Shown here: positions 41,784-51,060 of the stretch, in pieces | Position numbering within the stretch: the stretch's first letter is position 1 | Layout of the letters: every line of letters begins with the position of its first letter | Origin: Mesostigma viride | Lineage: Eukaryota > Streptophyta > Mesostigmatophyceae > Mesostigmatales > Mesostigmataceae | DNA length: 64,000 bases | Reading direction: 5' to 3' | Assembly (NCBI GenBank): GCA_009746045.1 | Contig: RPFO01000578.1 | Location: 1-64,000, forward strand | Notes under the pieces: generated by a model | The model's input: only the letters and a program-made list of their open reading frames with translations | What the model was told of the DNA's origin: nothing | The model's database searches: none | Translations under genes and position numbers: made by a program

Positions 41784-44425
41784 TCGTGTGCCTGCGTTGG
41801 GAGAGCCTCGGGGTACCGACCTTTTGAGTAGATACCTTCCCGCCTTGATTGGTGCACAGCGGAGAGATACCCGTGGACCATATCGTGGAGAATTGGGACG
41901 ACAGGCAGGGATATTTTTGGGTGTAGGGACTAGATGGCTGTTTGGACATGGCCCAGTCATCAGCTCGACACTACCCTGCTGGCCCACTACGCTAGGTGCG
42001 GGACGCCAGCTGCCACGACATCATGAGTGGACGTGGCCATCCCCACCAGCTGCACGTGGCTGCAGGACCCTGGACCTGCGTTGCAGCGCAGGAGGACAGG
42101 AGGCTTGTCCTACGTTGCAGCGCAGGAGGACAGGAGGCTTGTCCTACGTTGCATGGCATGAGGACAGGAGGCTTGTCTTACGTTGCATGGCATGAGGACA
42201 GGAGGCTTGTCTTACGTTGCAGCGCAGGAGGACAGGAGGCTTGTCTTACGTTGCAGGGCATGAGGACAGGAGGCTTGTCCTACGTTGCAGCGCAGGAGGA
42301 CAGGAGGCTTGTCTTACGTTGCAGCGCAGGAGGACAGGAGGCTTGTCTTACGTTGCAGGGCATGAGGACAGGAGGCTTGTCCTACGTTGCAGGGCAGGAG
42401 GACAGGAGGCTTGTCTTACGTTGCAGGGCATGAGGACAGGAGGCTTGTCTTACGTCGCAGCGCAGGAGGACAGGAGGTTTGTCTTACGTTGCAGCGCAGG
42501 AGGACAGGAGGCTTGTCTTACGTTGCAGCGCACGAGGACAGGAGGCTTGTCCTACTTTGCAGCGCATGAGGAAAGGAGGCTTGTCCTACGTTGCAGGGCA
42601 TGAGGACAGGAGGCTTGTCTTACGTTGCATGGCATGAGGACAGGAGGCTTGTCTTACGTTGCAGGGCATGAGGACAGGAGGCTTGTCTTACGTCGCAGCG
42701 CATGAGGACAGGAGGCTTGTCTTACGTTGCAGCGCATGAGGACAGGAGGCTTGTCCTACATTGCAGGGCATGAGGACAGAAGGCTTGTCCTACGTTGCAT
42801 GGCATGAGGACAGGAGGCTTGTCTTACGTTGCAGCGCAGAAGGACAGGAGGCTTGTCTTACGTTGCAGCGCGTGAGGACAGGAGGCTTGTCCTACGTTGC
42901 AGGGCATGAGGACAGGAGGCTTGTCTTACGTTGCAGCGCAGGAGGACAGGAGGCTTGTCCTACTTTGCAGCGCGTGAGGACAGGAGGCTTGTCTTACGTT
43001 GCAGCGGGTGAGGACAGGAGGCTTGTCTTACGTTGCAGCGGGTGAGGACAGGAGGCTTGTCTTACGTTGCAGGGCATGAGGACAGGAGGCTTGTCCTACT
43101 TTGCAGCGCGTGAGGACAGGAGGCTTGTCTTACGTTGCAGCGGGTGAGGACAGGAGGCTTGTCCTACGTTGCAGCGCAGGAGGACAGGAGGCTTGTCCTA
43201 CTTTGCAGCGCGTGAGGACAGGAGCCCTGTCGTATCCTGATGCCCTGCAACAGCTGTGTGAAAGAAGATCAAGGTGCTGCCCCTGTCCATCTACCCACAA
43301 CATTACTCAGGAAACACCAGGGTTGTGCTGGCAAGTTTTTCCTACTTCTTGCTACAGTGGAAGGGCTAGCAACGTGATCAGAAACCATCCCGTTGCGAAG
43401 CCGTCGAGGATCAGCCAGGGCCATGGACTCGCTGCTTGATACATGGCTTCTAATATCCCGACACCCATCTCTCACTTCTTCTTCCCCCACCTTGCCGTTT
43501 GTGTGTGCTTGGCGCCGCTCCCCTCCTTGCCCCTTCCCCCCCCCCCCCCCCCGCTGCCTCCTTGGCCCTTCTTCCCCCCCACTGCCTCTTTGCCCCCTCT
43601 CCCCCTCACTGCCTCCTTGCGCCCCCTTCCCCCGACTGCTGCCTTGCCCCCTCTTCCCCCCCAATTGCTTCCTTGCACCCTCTTCCCCCCCGCTGTTTCC
43701 TTGCACCCTCTTCCCTCCACCAGGTAGTGTGATCCTCGGCTACATCTACTACCTGTGGACGCTCCGCCCGCTAGAGTACGTCCCGGTCTTCTCGCACGCG
43801 TTCAGCAAACACCAGGTGAGTGTTGGGCAAGCTTGGCATTCGGTACTTGATGCCTTGTTGGTTCTTTTTACCTTGTCGGACGCACTTAACAGGGTTGGGC
43901 AAGTACTCGGTGTGGGTTGGGCAAGCAACAGGTGAGCGCTGGGCAAGCTTGACATTCGGTACTTGACGCCTTGTTGGTTCTTTTATACCTTGTCGGACGC
44001 ACTTAACAGGGTTGGTCAAGCACCCGGTGAGGGTTGGGCAAGCCCAGGTTGGGGGTTGGACATGTAACAAGTGGGGCGTTGTGCAAGCAATAGGGAGGCA
44101 GTCGGTGCTTGACACGTTTTTGGTACTTGACACTTCATTGAACGTACTCAACAGCATGCGTGCACACGGCCAGTTGACCGGCTAGCCATTCCCACCCAGA
44201 ACTTGATGACCCAGATCTAACGCCTTTCTGATTCTGTGGCATTTTCCTTGTCCGCTTAATCTGCCTGCCTGCATCCACTTGGCGGTCACTGCTCGGGTAT
44301 GGCAGGCGAAGGAGTACAGAAACGCGGGTCTCAATCCGGATGCTATTGCTGAGTTGAAGCGCTCCATTGCGGCGATGAAAAAGCTGCCTTTACGAAAACA
44401 GTTAGGTTCATCTGTGTCTGAATGA
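29839..44425 (+). CDS. MCU: Mitochondrial calcium uniporter pore subunit, 7 exons
   Basis: Exons: 29839-30300, 31116-31230, 32522-32607, 38051-38119, 41016-41193, 43724-43815, 44306-44425; GT-AG junctions, consistent phases (0,1,0,0,1,0), 1122 bp, 373 residues. Exon 1 is Arg/Ser-rich with few acids, fitting a mitochondrial presequence, and ends [10 protein letters not shown]. Exons 2-4 give the matrix N-terminal domain ([34 protein letters not shown]). Exon 5 has a coiled coil ([20 protein letters not shown]), TM1 and the pore signature WDVMEP at 41154-41171, with the Asp and Glu that form the calcium filter. Exon 6 has TM2 ([18 protein letters not shown]). Exon 7 has a second coiled coil and stop TGA 44423-44425. 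The family forms a tetrameric calcium channel of the inner mitochondrial membrane; DVME is the plant-type variant of DIME. Introns make up over 92% of the gene. The start codon is the least certain part. Confidence 0.93.
30876..31020. repeat. Pure (TGGCG)29 in MCU intron 1
   Basis: 145 bp with no interruption, ending 95 bp before exon 2. A G run lies earlier in the same intron (30525-30560). Confidence 0.95.
31304..31755. repeat. Two adjoining minisatellites in MCU intron 2 (22 bp and 24 bp)
   Basis: Five to six units of a 22-bp repeat with GTCCCATGCAGGAGTC (31304-31425), then about 14 units of a 24-bp repeat with CCAGTTTGACAATGTCCCAT (31424-31755). Both share TGTCCCAT, so the second may have grown from the first. 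Confidence 0.85.
32077..32128. repeat. (CT)n(GT)n compound microsatellite, MCU intron 2
   Basis: About 16 CT units followed by 9 GT units. Confidence 0.9.
32592..37340 (+). repeat. 33-bp minisatellite built from the exon 3 end and its 5' splice site, MCU intron 3
   Basis: About 140 head-to-tail units. Each starts GTGAGGGGTTGTTTGTGC and ends with a copy of the last 15 coding bases of exon 3 (TTGCGGCCCAAGCAG, against TTGCGGCCCACGCAG in the exon). The first unit begins at the genuine donor at 32608. Variants include a 34-bp unit ending GGTGGGCCGAAGCAG, units with TTGCAACCCAAGCAG, TTTGTGGCCCAAGCAG or CTTTTGGGCCCAAACAG, and units with GGCGCACAAGCAG. Almost all retain CAG|GTGAG. At 33 bp it is 11 codons and stop-free in most frames, hence long spurious frames on both strands. 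Confidence 0.95.
37544..37660. repeat. (GT)n and G-rich tract, MCU intron 3
   Basis: About 13 GT units, an interrupted second GT run, then a G-rich stretch with a run of 10 G near 37648-37658. Confidence 0.85.
38333..38455 (+). repeat. Possible tRNA-related SINE, copy 2, MCU intron 4
   Basis: ATGTTCGAATCCAG at 38419-38432 is close to a Pol III B box and is followed by TGTCGTACCAAAAAA. Related to 24522-24548. No clear A box. Confidence 0.35.
38535..40561. mobile_element. hAT-type DNA transposon, 2027 bp, in MCU intron 4
   Basis: Terminal inverted repeats CAGTGTTTTTGCTAA (38535) and its complement ending at 40561; 8-bp target duplication GCTGAATG at 38527-38534 and 40562-40569. CAGTG ends with an 8-bp duplication are diagnostic of hAT. 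Subterminal regions are packed with TTCCGGTAA and ACCGGTCGACCGG-type motifs next to G runs, likely transposase binding sites. No intact transposase is seen. Confidence 0.92.
39050..39535 (-). pseudogene. Open frame inside the hAT element, possible transposase N-terminus remnant
   Basis: 161 codons, acidic linker then [17 protein letters not shown] and QHTKKAKMA. The W/F-x-HF start and the spacing of the following basic and His residues recall a BED zinc finger, but the Cys pair is not complete. No catalytic hAT region was found downstream, so the element appears non-autonomous. Confidence 0.3.
41362..41785. repeat. (TTCC)86 followed by (TTTC)20 in MCU intron 5
   Basis: 344 bp of TTCC then 80 bp of TTTC, without visible breaks. 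A pure polypyrimidine tract on the transcribed-RNA sense strand, prone to triplex (H-DNA) formation. Confidence 0.95.
42080..43232. repeat. 34-bp minisatellite in MCU intron 5
   Basis: About 34 units, each with GTTGCAGCGCAGGAGGACAG followed by GAGGCTTGTCTTAC. Variation is concentrated in the 6-8 bases after TTGCAG (CGCAGGA, GGCATGA, CGGGTGA). Because 34 is not divisible by 3, each frame cycles through three peptides. Confidence 0.95.
43810..44052 (+). repeat. 116-bp tandem duplication containing the 5' splice site, MCU intron 6
   Basis: The genuine donor CCAG|GTGAGTGTTGGGCAAGC is at 43816; ACAG|GTGAGCGCTGGGCAAGC recurs at 43932 and is followed by the same sequence for about 100 bp. A weaker third start, CCGGTGAGGGTTGGGCAAGC, is at 44025. 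Confidence 0.9.
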
Positions 44426-44528
44426 TGGGGCGCACAAGCTGACCTGCATACTGCTCCGGGCTGGAATGCGTTTTTTGTGGTTTCGCTAGAGACAGTCCCA
44501 TTCCTGGACGCCTGGCGTTCCAACGTCG

Positions 44529-44533
44529 TGTAA
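44529..44533 (+). terminator. Candidate TGTAA polyadenylation signal of MCU
   Basis: TGTAA about 105 bp after the MCU stop codon, in the position expected for a chlorophyte poly(A) signal. Confidence 0.45.
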
Positions 44534-44802
44534 GGACTCAAGTTGGTTATGTTTTCTATTTTACCATATGGCATCCTGAAGCAGCCAGGAATGCATGAAG
44601 GTCAGCATGCAATGTCGGCTGCGGCAAACGAGGCCTGAACTCTGCCCATGGGTAGATCCGGCAGACAGTTTTTTAGTCCGTGTACTTGTGGATTATGTGT
44701 CCCTAATGTATCGTTGCTGAATGATCAGCAGAACTTGCCCTGGGTAGCATAATTACTAATTGTATCAGTATTTGGTATTGTTGTTAATTTAGAAGTGCAC
44801 AT

Positions 44803-45286
44803 TAGGGTTGGGTCGGTTACCGGTTTTAGCCCATCGGTACCGGAACCGGTACTTGACCTCGGCTACCGGTACCGGTATCGGTTACCGGGCCAGGCGATCG
44901 GTACCGGTACCGGTTACCGTCGGTTACCGGTACTGGTACCCAAAGGCATGCCGAACCAGTGCTAGGCCGGCTAAAAGTCCAGTGCTAATGTGCTAGTAGT
45001 ACTCGTTACCATCGGTTACCGGTACCGATTACCATCGGTTACCAGTTACCGGTACCATATTGCTGTCTGAAAGACTGATGAAATCCTTGCCGGGCTGGCT
45101 GTTGGCACTTGGCGCAGCGCCGAAGTAAACGGTAACCGAGTACCTCGGTTACCGAGGATGGCCTTCGGTACCGGTACCGGTTACCGGGTACTGGGGAGGC
45201 CGTCCGTTACCGGTATCGGTACTACCGGTAACCGGTTCCGGCAACCCGCAGTATGTTTGCACTCCCGGGTAACCGACCCAACCCTA
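44803..45286. mobile_element. hAT MITE, 484 bp
   Basis: Terminal inverted repeats TAGGGTTGGGTCGGTTACC and its complement at 45268-45286; 8-bp duplication GTGCACAT at 44795-44802 and 45287-45294. The interior is dominated by GGTACCGG and CGGTTACCG palindromes. No coding frame of note. Confidence 0.92.
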
Positions 45287-45448
45287 GTGCACATGTGCAA
45301 ACGTACTGCGGTCATGGAGCATAAAACCAGATATTCTGATCACAACTCTCTCTCTCACAGAGACTTCTCTTTGTTGCAGTACATGGATGTTAGAAATTCT
45401 GTTCAGGAAAGAACTAAGCATCCATTTCTGGCCTTGCTTTGCTTTACA

Positions 45449-45515
45449 TTAATAATTAATAGACACGTGACTGCGTCACGTGAGCATAAGTCCTCAGTGG
45501 GAGGGGAACATGGGA
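45449..45515 (-). repeat. 67-bp LINE-A 3' end
   Basis: AATTAATAGACACGTGACTG and the LINE-A palindrome, then divergence at 45516. The following 147 bp (45516-45662) match nothing else here. Confidence 0.8.
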
Positions 45516-45662
45516 CCGGAGCTACCCAATAAAAGTCTGCACAAATCTCGGTTTAGCCGAGAGTCCGGGCGTTCGGAATGAATAAACATGTGTTAAGAAG
45601 TCGAAACACCATGGAAATACCAAGCATGGTGCCGCAGCAGACCCGAGTCCTGCTGTAATAAT

Positions 45663-46516
45663 ATTAATTAATTAATAATTAATAGACACGTGACTGCGTC
45701 ACGTGAGCATAAGTCCTCAGTGGGAGGGGAGCATGGGATGGAATGGATGGTATAAGCTATCTAGGTCCTAGTTACAGGGGTGTGGGCACCGCGGCCCGAA
45801 TCGCTATGAATGCCATACTTGGTCACACGCGGAGCCCCCACAGGCTTGGGGGTGGTCTCCTTCATCACTACTTGCCATCTATCCTTGCGCACCATCTGCC
45901 TCCATATTACAGACAAACCAGGAGGCTGCCTGGGGGTGAGCTCGTCACGTCTAGTGTAGCACATGTCCATGCCGAGTCTATCACGAAAAGTCCACGGGTG
46001 GCGGCCCTGCCGCGCGCGGCCGGGGGCACGCCAGGTGAGGACATATCGCCCAGGCTGGGCGGGCTTGGTGCCAGCTAGTCTATCTGATGTATCTACCTGA
46101 TCTGTGCGGGCCAGGTGCCCGGCTAGGCCCAGGCGCCTGTGCCTAATAATGTGGGAAACATAGGGCAAATCAGCGTACAAATCCTCATTACTAATGTGCA
46201 AACCAAAGGGGATGTTAAGGGCCTTGCGCAGCATCTTGGTGACGGCGCCGTCGAGTCGTTGCTCCAGCTCCTGCATCAGTGTCCACGTCTCGGCGCCGTA
46301 GGTCAGGATCGTCAGAATGACGACCTTGAGGAGGTCACGCTTGACGATCCGGGGTAGGGCGGGGTTGCTCCACCAGCGGCGGTGGTCATGGAGGTGCGCC
46401 CACGCCATGCCGATCCGTGTCGTCATGTCGTCCTCGCAGTCGGGAAGCCAACTGCCGAGCAGCTTGAAGCGGCCTGAAGGAGGGTAGTTGACCTCGGCAT
46501 CGTCTAAGAGGCGGAG
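45663..46516 (-). mobile_element. LINE-A copy, 5'-truncated, intact C-terminal frame
   Basis: The minus-strand frame 46516-45761 encodes the RT thumb and C-terminus without interruption: LLGSWLPDCEDDMTTRIGMA, TYGAETWTL, HRRLGLAGHLARTDQV and a C-terminus ending HTPVTRT. It shows that the same region at 9952-10690 is damaged by a stop and a frameshift. Truncated where the DIRS-like element starts. Confidence 0.9.
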
Positions 46517-46676
46517 AGCCAAGGCCGCATGACACGCAAAAAAGGACAAAAACAAACCCACCTAGCTAAGGTCGGCCTCTTTTCTTTTCACGAGGGCGGC
46601 GACAGCAAGCCAGGGGTAACGAACCTCTGGTTTGACGAACCTGTACTGTCGGAGCCATTTTTGGCCCTGAGCAGCA

Positions 46677-47720
46677 ATGCCGAAGGGGCGCAAAGCTACA
46701 GGAGGGCAGGCAGCGCGCGGGGAGGACGGGACGCCCACACCGCGGGCTGCTGCCGCCAGTCACGCGCCAGTCGCCTTCAGCGCCAAAAAGAAGCAGCTCG
46801 CCATTCTGCTCGCCAAGTGCATCAGCCCCGCAGAGGCGGTGGGGGCAGTCGAGCAGGTCTTCGGTGCCGAGGACTGGGTGACGGACGCCAGCTCGTGGAG
46901 CTCGAGCCAACTGACGTCTGTCGTGCAGTTGCTGGCCGATCACGTTGATGTTGGCGACGTGTTGGACGCACGTGACCCAAACGGAACGTTGGTGGCAAAA
47001 CTGCTGGCCGTGGCAGATCTCGCGGCGGACGAGGAGGATCAGGCGCTGCCACCAACGACACCTGCGCAGCGAAAAATGGCCAAGCCGAAAGGCGCGGCCA
47101 AGGTTTCGGCAGGTGGGGGGGCTGTCGGAAAGGAAATGAGGGCGAGGTTGGCGACATTCGTTGGGGCACCTCCGGAAACCGAAAATCAGGACGACGAGGA
47201 GGACGAGGAGGGGGAGGTCGCAGCCGAGAAATTCATGCAAGGTTTGAAGGCAGCGCTGGGAGGAATGGAGGGGGCGGGAAGCCACTTCAAGGCCTCGAAA
47301 GGGGTGGCGCTGCCAAGCCGAGCCAAGAGCGTGAAATATCGGGTTTCGGAGCGGGTGCTGCCGGGGGTGTTGGAGGACGCCAGCGACAATGGGATGGGAA
47401 TCCGGTCGTGGGTCATGACGGTAAAGCCTGGAAATTGGCGGAACATGGAGAACAGGAAAATTGTCATGAACATTGCATTGGCCATGGACACCCTTCTCAA
47501 GGAGCTGGGCTCAGCAGCCGGGGAGCTTGTGGGCATGGAGTACCTAATGAGGGTGGTGGCGGCCTTGCTGCAGGTGGAGGGGCAAGGAGGGGGGGGTGGA
47601 AGGTGGCCAGCCACCTCCTGCCATTGGGGGAGGAGGCTGCACTGTCAGCCACCCCGGCTGTCAAGGCAGCTCTCCAAACTGCCATCCTCTTGGACAAGCT
47701 CAGCAAGGCTCAACAAGTAG
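46677..47720 (+). CDS. DIRS-like element ORF1 (Gag-like)
   Basis: 347 codons from ATG 46677 (MPKGRKATGGQAARG). Basic N-terminus, alanine-rich middle, acidic stretch ENQDDEEDEEGEV near 47178-47215. The C-terminal third becomes low in complexity after about 47580 and may be out of the natural frame there. It overlaps the next ORF. No CCHC motif. Confidence 0.65.
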   Translation: MPKGRKATGGQAARGEDGTPTPRAAAASHAPVAFSAKKKQLAILLAKCISPAEAVGAVEQVFGAEDWVTDASSWSSSQLTSVVQLLADHVDVGDVLDARDPNGTLVAKLLAVADLAADEEDQALPPTTPAQRKMAKPKGAAKVSAGGGAVGKEMRARLATFVGAPPETENQDDEEDEEGEVAAEKFMQGLKAALGGMEGAGSHFKASKGVALPSRAKSVKYRVSERVLPGVLEDASDNGMGIRSWVMTVKPGNWRNMENRKIVMNIALAMDTLLKELGSAAGELVGMEYLMRVVAALLQVEGQGGGGGRWPATSCHWGRRLHCQPPRLSRQLSKLPSSWTSSARLNK

Positions 47721-47799
47721 GGAAATAGAATCCCAGCGGGACCGCTCCCTTTTCCCGCTGCCATACCCACTTAGGCCAGCGTACACCGCGTGGGGCAGG

Positions 47800-49920
47800 G
47801 TGAGATCGGCACGCCGGCGACAGCGTGCCACGCGCCGCCACCGCGAGTACACACTGCAATGCAAGGTAGTGCGTTGGCTTAATTGGCTGTGGGGAGGGGG
47901 GCAAGACCCTCCTCCTAACCCTAGAGGGGCGTGCTCTAAGGGGAGGGAGGAGGCCCTTGCGAGGGTCAAGAGGCACTGCACCTGGCACAGTCGCCGCGTA
48001 GGGGGCGTTGCGACAGGCCAGGAGCAAGAAGGTGCTGATGCAATATATGGGAAGCAGAATAAGTATGAACAACTGCGCGCGGACGCGGTGAGTCTACCAA
48101 AGGCGGAGGTGGCGGGGAAGGCACGGCTGCTCGACCTGTTGGCTATGCGGCCGAGCTGGCGGGAGATATATGCCAGCGAAGAGAACTGCATCAAGCCAGC
48201 GGTCGTGGCGAGCGCAAAGTATTGGAATGTGCCCAAGCCCAGCCGGGGATGCTCCATGGCTGAATGGGGCAAGCTCATGAGCCGGGCAGCGGGCGTGGGC
48301 ATGGTGGCGTTCCGGGAGAGGCGGCCCAAGTGGGTGGATGGCTGCTTTGGAGTGGCCAAGGGGGTGGGTGAGCTTCGGTTCATCGTCAACAGGAAGCTGG
48401 GCAACCTGCTGTGGGTGGACCCCCCCAAGATCCTGCTACCCCACCTGGGCATCCTCGTGGAGGTCTACATCAAGGGCTGGTGCTACTGCGCCAAGAGCGA
48501 CCTCGTGTCATACTACTATTCCATCGAGGTGCCCGAGTGGTGGTGGGACTACCAAGGGCTTCCTAGTGTGTGGTCGACTAGCGTAGGTCTGGCAGGGCCC
48601 AGGCGGAAGGTGTGGCCCGTGCTCAAGGTGCTGGCCATGGGACATTCCCATGCGGTGGCGCTGGGGGAGGCCATCCATGAGATGGTGCTCTACATGACCG
48701 GTGCCCTGGATCCGAGGCGCCAGGTCAACTACCTCTCAAGCGCAGGTGAGCTCACCTTGGTGCGCGACGAGTGTGGCCAGCCACTGCGCTTGGCCATCGA
48801 GTACAAGGAGGAGCGCGCCGGGGAGCTTCAGATTGACCTGGAAAACCCCCCTGCCCCCATGCTGTCCATCACCATTGATGACTTGGTGGCCAGCAACGGG
48901 CGGACCTGCGAGGCGGTGAACCAGCTCATCACGCGCGCTATTGAGGAAGGCTACCTCCCTAACAACCTTGTGCCGTCTAAGGAGAAGACTAAGATGGCGA
49001 GCCTGGAAGGGGACGAGCTAGAAGCCCTAGGGGTGGTGCACCGACGGAACGGCGTGCTGGAACCAACGGTCAAGCAGCTCAACCTTGTGATCGCCCACAC
49101 GCAGGCTATACTCACTCGAGGCCGAGCTACGGCCGAGGGGCTGGCTGCCGTCTTGGGGCGGTGGTTGTGGCTGCAGATGTTAAGCCGCAGCTGCTTGTCC
49201 ATTTGGCAGCAATGTTTCAAATTCATCAGCCTGCAAGGGTGGGGGCAGCGATCCTGGGTGCTGTGGGCCGGGGTGCGGGAGGAGTTAGAGTGTGCCCTGG
49301 CCTTGGCTCCCATGCTAAGGGTTGACCGAAGCGCACCTTTGGCCCGTGAGGTGGTTGCATCTGACGCGTCCACCTACGGGCAAGGTGTCGTGTACGCAAC
49401 CATGGAGCCGGGCGATGTGACGGAGCTGGCGAGGGCACGAGAGGTGCGGGGGTACCCGACTTTGCTCATACCAAGTGAGGTGGCCTACGCTGGCCCTAGG
49501 CCACTGAGCGCGCGGGCGCAACAAGCAATCACTAGCCAGCAATGGCGGGTTGGGGTCCGGAGTCGTTGGCGGGATCCGGGGATGCACATCAACGAGAAGG
49601 AGGTGCGGGCTGCAGTGAAGGGCGTGGAGAGGAGTGCGCGCAGCTTGGCAAACCGAGGCAAGCGGGTGGTGAGGTTGGTGGACTCCACCGCGGCGTTGGG
49701 CTGCTTGGCTAAGGGGCGGTCCTCATCCCACAAGCTCAACAAGCAGTGCCGCCGCTTGTGCGCGCTGACCCTCGCCACTGGGAGTCGTTCCCAGTGGGTG
49801 TGGACGCCGAGTGCACTTCAACCAGCCGATGGCGTTTCTCGCGGCCAATCCATGGCGACTTTCTTGGCAGGCTGGGTGCGCGACCTGACCGCGGAAGGCA
49901 TCCATCCTAACCCGGGGCCC
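47800..49920 (+). CDS. DIRS-like reverse transcriptase and RNase H
   Basis: Open frame 47596-50253; recognisable protein from about 48050. RT: GVGELRFIVNRKLGNLLWVD, CAKSDLVSYYYSIEVPEWWW (first Asp), APMLSITIDDLVASNG (second catalytic pair, IDD). RNase H: REVVASDASTYGQGVVYA (first Asp), HINEKEVRAAVKGVE (Glu), VVRLVDSTAALGCLAKG (Asp), WVWTPSALQPADGVSRG. The frame continues without a stop into the recombinase N-terminal domain. Confidence 0.9.
49897..49920 (+). other. 2A-like motif at the RNase H / recombinase boundary
   Basis: Encodes GIHPNPGP, preceded by RDLTAE. It matches the NPGP core of 2A ribosome-skipping peptides, with His in place of the usual Glu. Skipping here would release RT-RNase H from the recombinase. 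Confidence 0.55.
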
Positions 49921-50853
49921 CCTGCACCTGTTAGCTACCTTCCATTGCTAGAGGGGAAAGTAAAGCCGGCTACTTTGCTGGCCTACCGTCGTGGTCTTGA
50001 TTCCCTCTTGACTTGGTGGGAGGCTGGTGGGCGGGCGGACGGGTCATCGTCACGAGCTGACACCCTTGAGGAGACATTTTGTGCGTATGTCGCCTGGGCT
50101 CATTTTCGGGGGTACAGCCGCCAAGACGTGTGTCAATGCCTTGATGGGGTTGCAACTTTATTATCCTGGTATGGTGAAGCGGTGGGACTTGGCCCGTGGC
50201 GTCCTCGCTGGGTGGAAAACACTTGTGCCCCCCCGTGCCCCTCCTCCCATTAATTCCATGGGAGGCGGCGTTTGCACTTGCCAGCACGATGGTCATGCAA
50301 GGTCAGCGCCTTGCGGGCCTGCTGGTGGTCATCGTGTTCCGCCATTACCTGCGAATCTCGGAGGCGCTGAACCTCCGTGTTGGCCATGTGCGCCTCCAGC
50401 CTGACGTTTGGGCCGGCTCAACGGGGCGCCCTACTGTTGAGGTCTACCAAGACCTCTAAGGGCAAGACTCAGTCATGCAGTGGTGGTAGAAGATGTGATG
50501 TCTGAAACCATCCTCCGTCACTGCATCACCGGTAAGCACGCTTGGGAGGCCGTGTTCCCTTTCACCTACCCGCAATTCAGGCGCATTTGGCAGGATGCGA
50601 GTCAGGCCTTGGGGGTCGCCCAGATTTTCACCATTCACGGGCTGCGGCATGGGGTGCCACTCATGATTTCCTCGCGGGTCGCAGCATGGGGGACATCCAG
50701 GGCCGGGGGCGCTGGCTTAGCAGCTCCACGGTTGCCCATTATGTGGGCTTGCACCGCAGTTTGGAGGTGGAGTTTCCTGATGTTCTTCTTCGGGCCATGG
50801 CCGCCTGCCCCCCTCGGGCCTGGCGGGCTATTTTGAAATTGCCCTCCACCTAG
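49921..50853 (+). pseudogene. Tyrosine recombinase of the DIRS-like element (frameshifted)
   Basis: The core-binding domain TLLAYRRGLDSLLTWWEAGG begins near 49972. After a frameshift near 50235 the catalytic domain appears: FRHYLRISEALNLRVGH (box I Arg, near 50337-50387), then TIHGLRHG (His-x-x-Arg, near 50628-50652), GRGRWLSSSTVAHYV (third basic position and the nucleophilic Tyr, near 50701-50745). The last block is in yet another frame, stop at 50851-50853. At least three frame changes, so this copy should not make an active recombinase unless the indels are assembly errors. Confidence 0.8.
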
Positions 50854-51060
50854 TTTGGTTGTTCATTTCTATGTCATTATGCTAGGTTCTTTGCCCCTGG
50901 CATGGATCGCCAGGGAGGGATATAAGGGTAAGGCTAGCCTTTGCCAAGCAATAAGTGTTCCCATGAGCATCGGCGGCCGGGATGTGGCCTGCCTTTTGTA
51001 TGTGCTCCACTCATTGTTTTAATAAAGAGTCTGGTTACCCTGGAGTTCCACAGTTAATAG

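Larger units (their letters stand above)
46517..51060 (+). mobile_element. DIRS-like (tyrosine recombinase) retroelement
   Basis: Order: Gag-like ORF, RT, RNase H, tyrosine recombinase; no integrase or aspartic protease. That combination defines the DIRS order. Near the ends, CCAGGGGTAACGAACC (46603) and GGTTACCCTGG (51037) are approximate inverted copies. AATAAA at 51022-51027 suggests a poly(A) site. The exact ends are set only by where flanking LINE-A sequence stops. Confidence 0.85.

Noticed and set aside
41254-41987. Frames encoding Lys/Glu/Arg/Gly or Phe/Leu/Pro/Ser repeats
   Set aside because: Pure translation of the TTCC/TTTC microsatellite.
41996-43439. Repeat protein of [10 protein letters not shown]-type units
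   Set aside because: The 34-bp minisatellite read through three successive frames, inside MCU intron 5.
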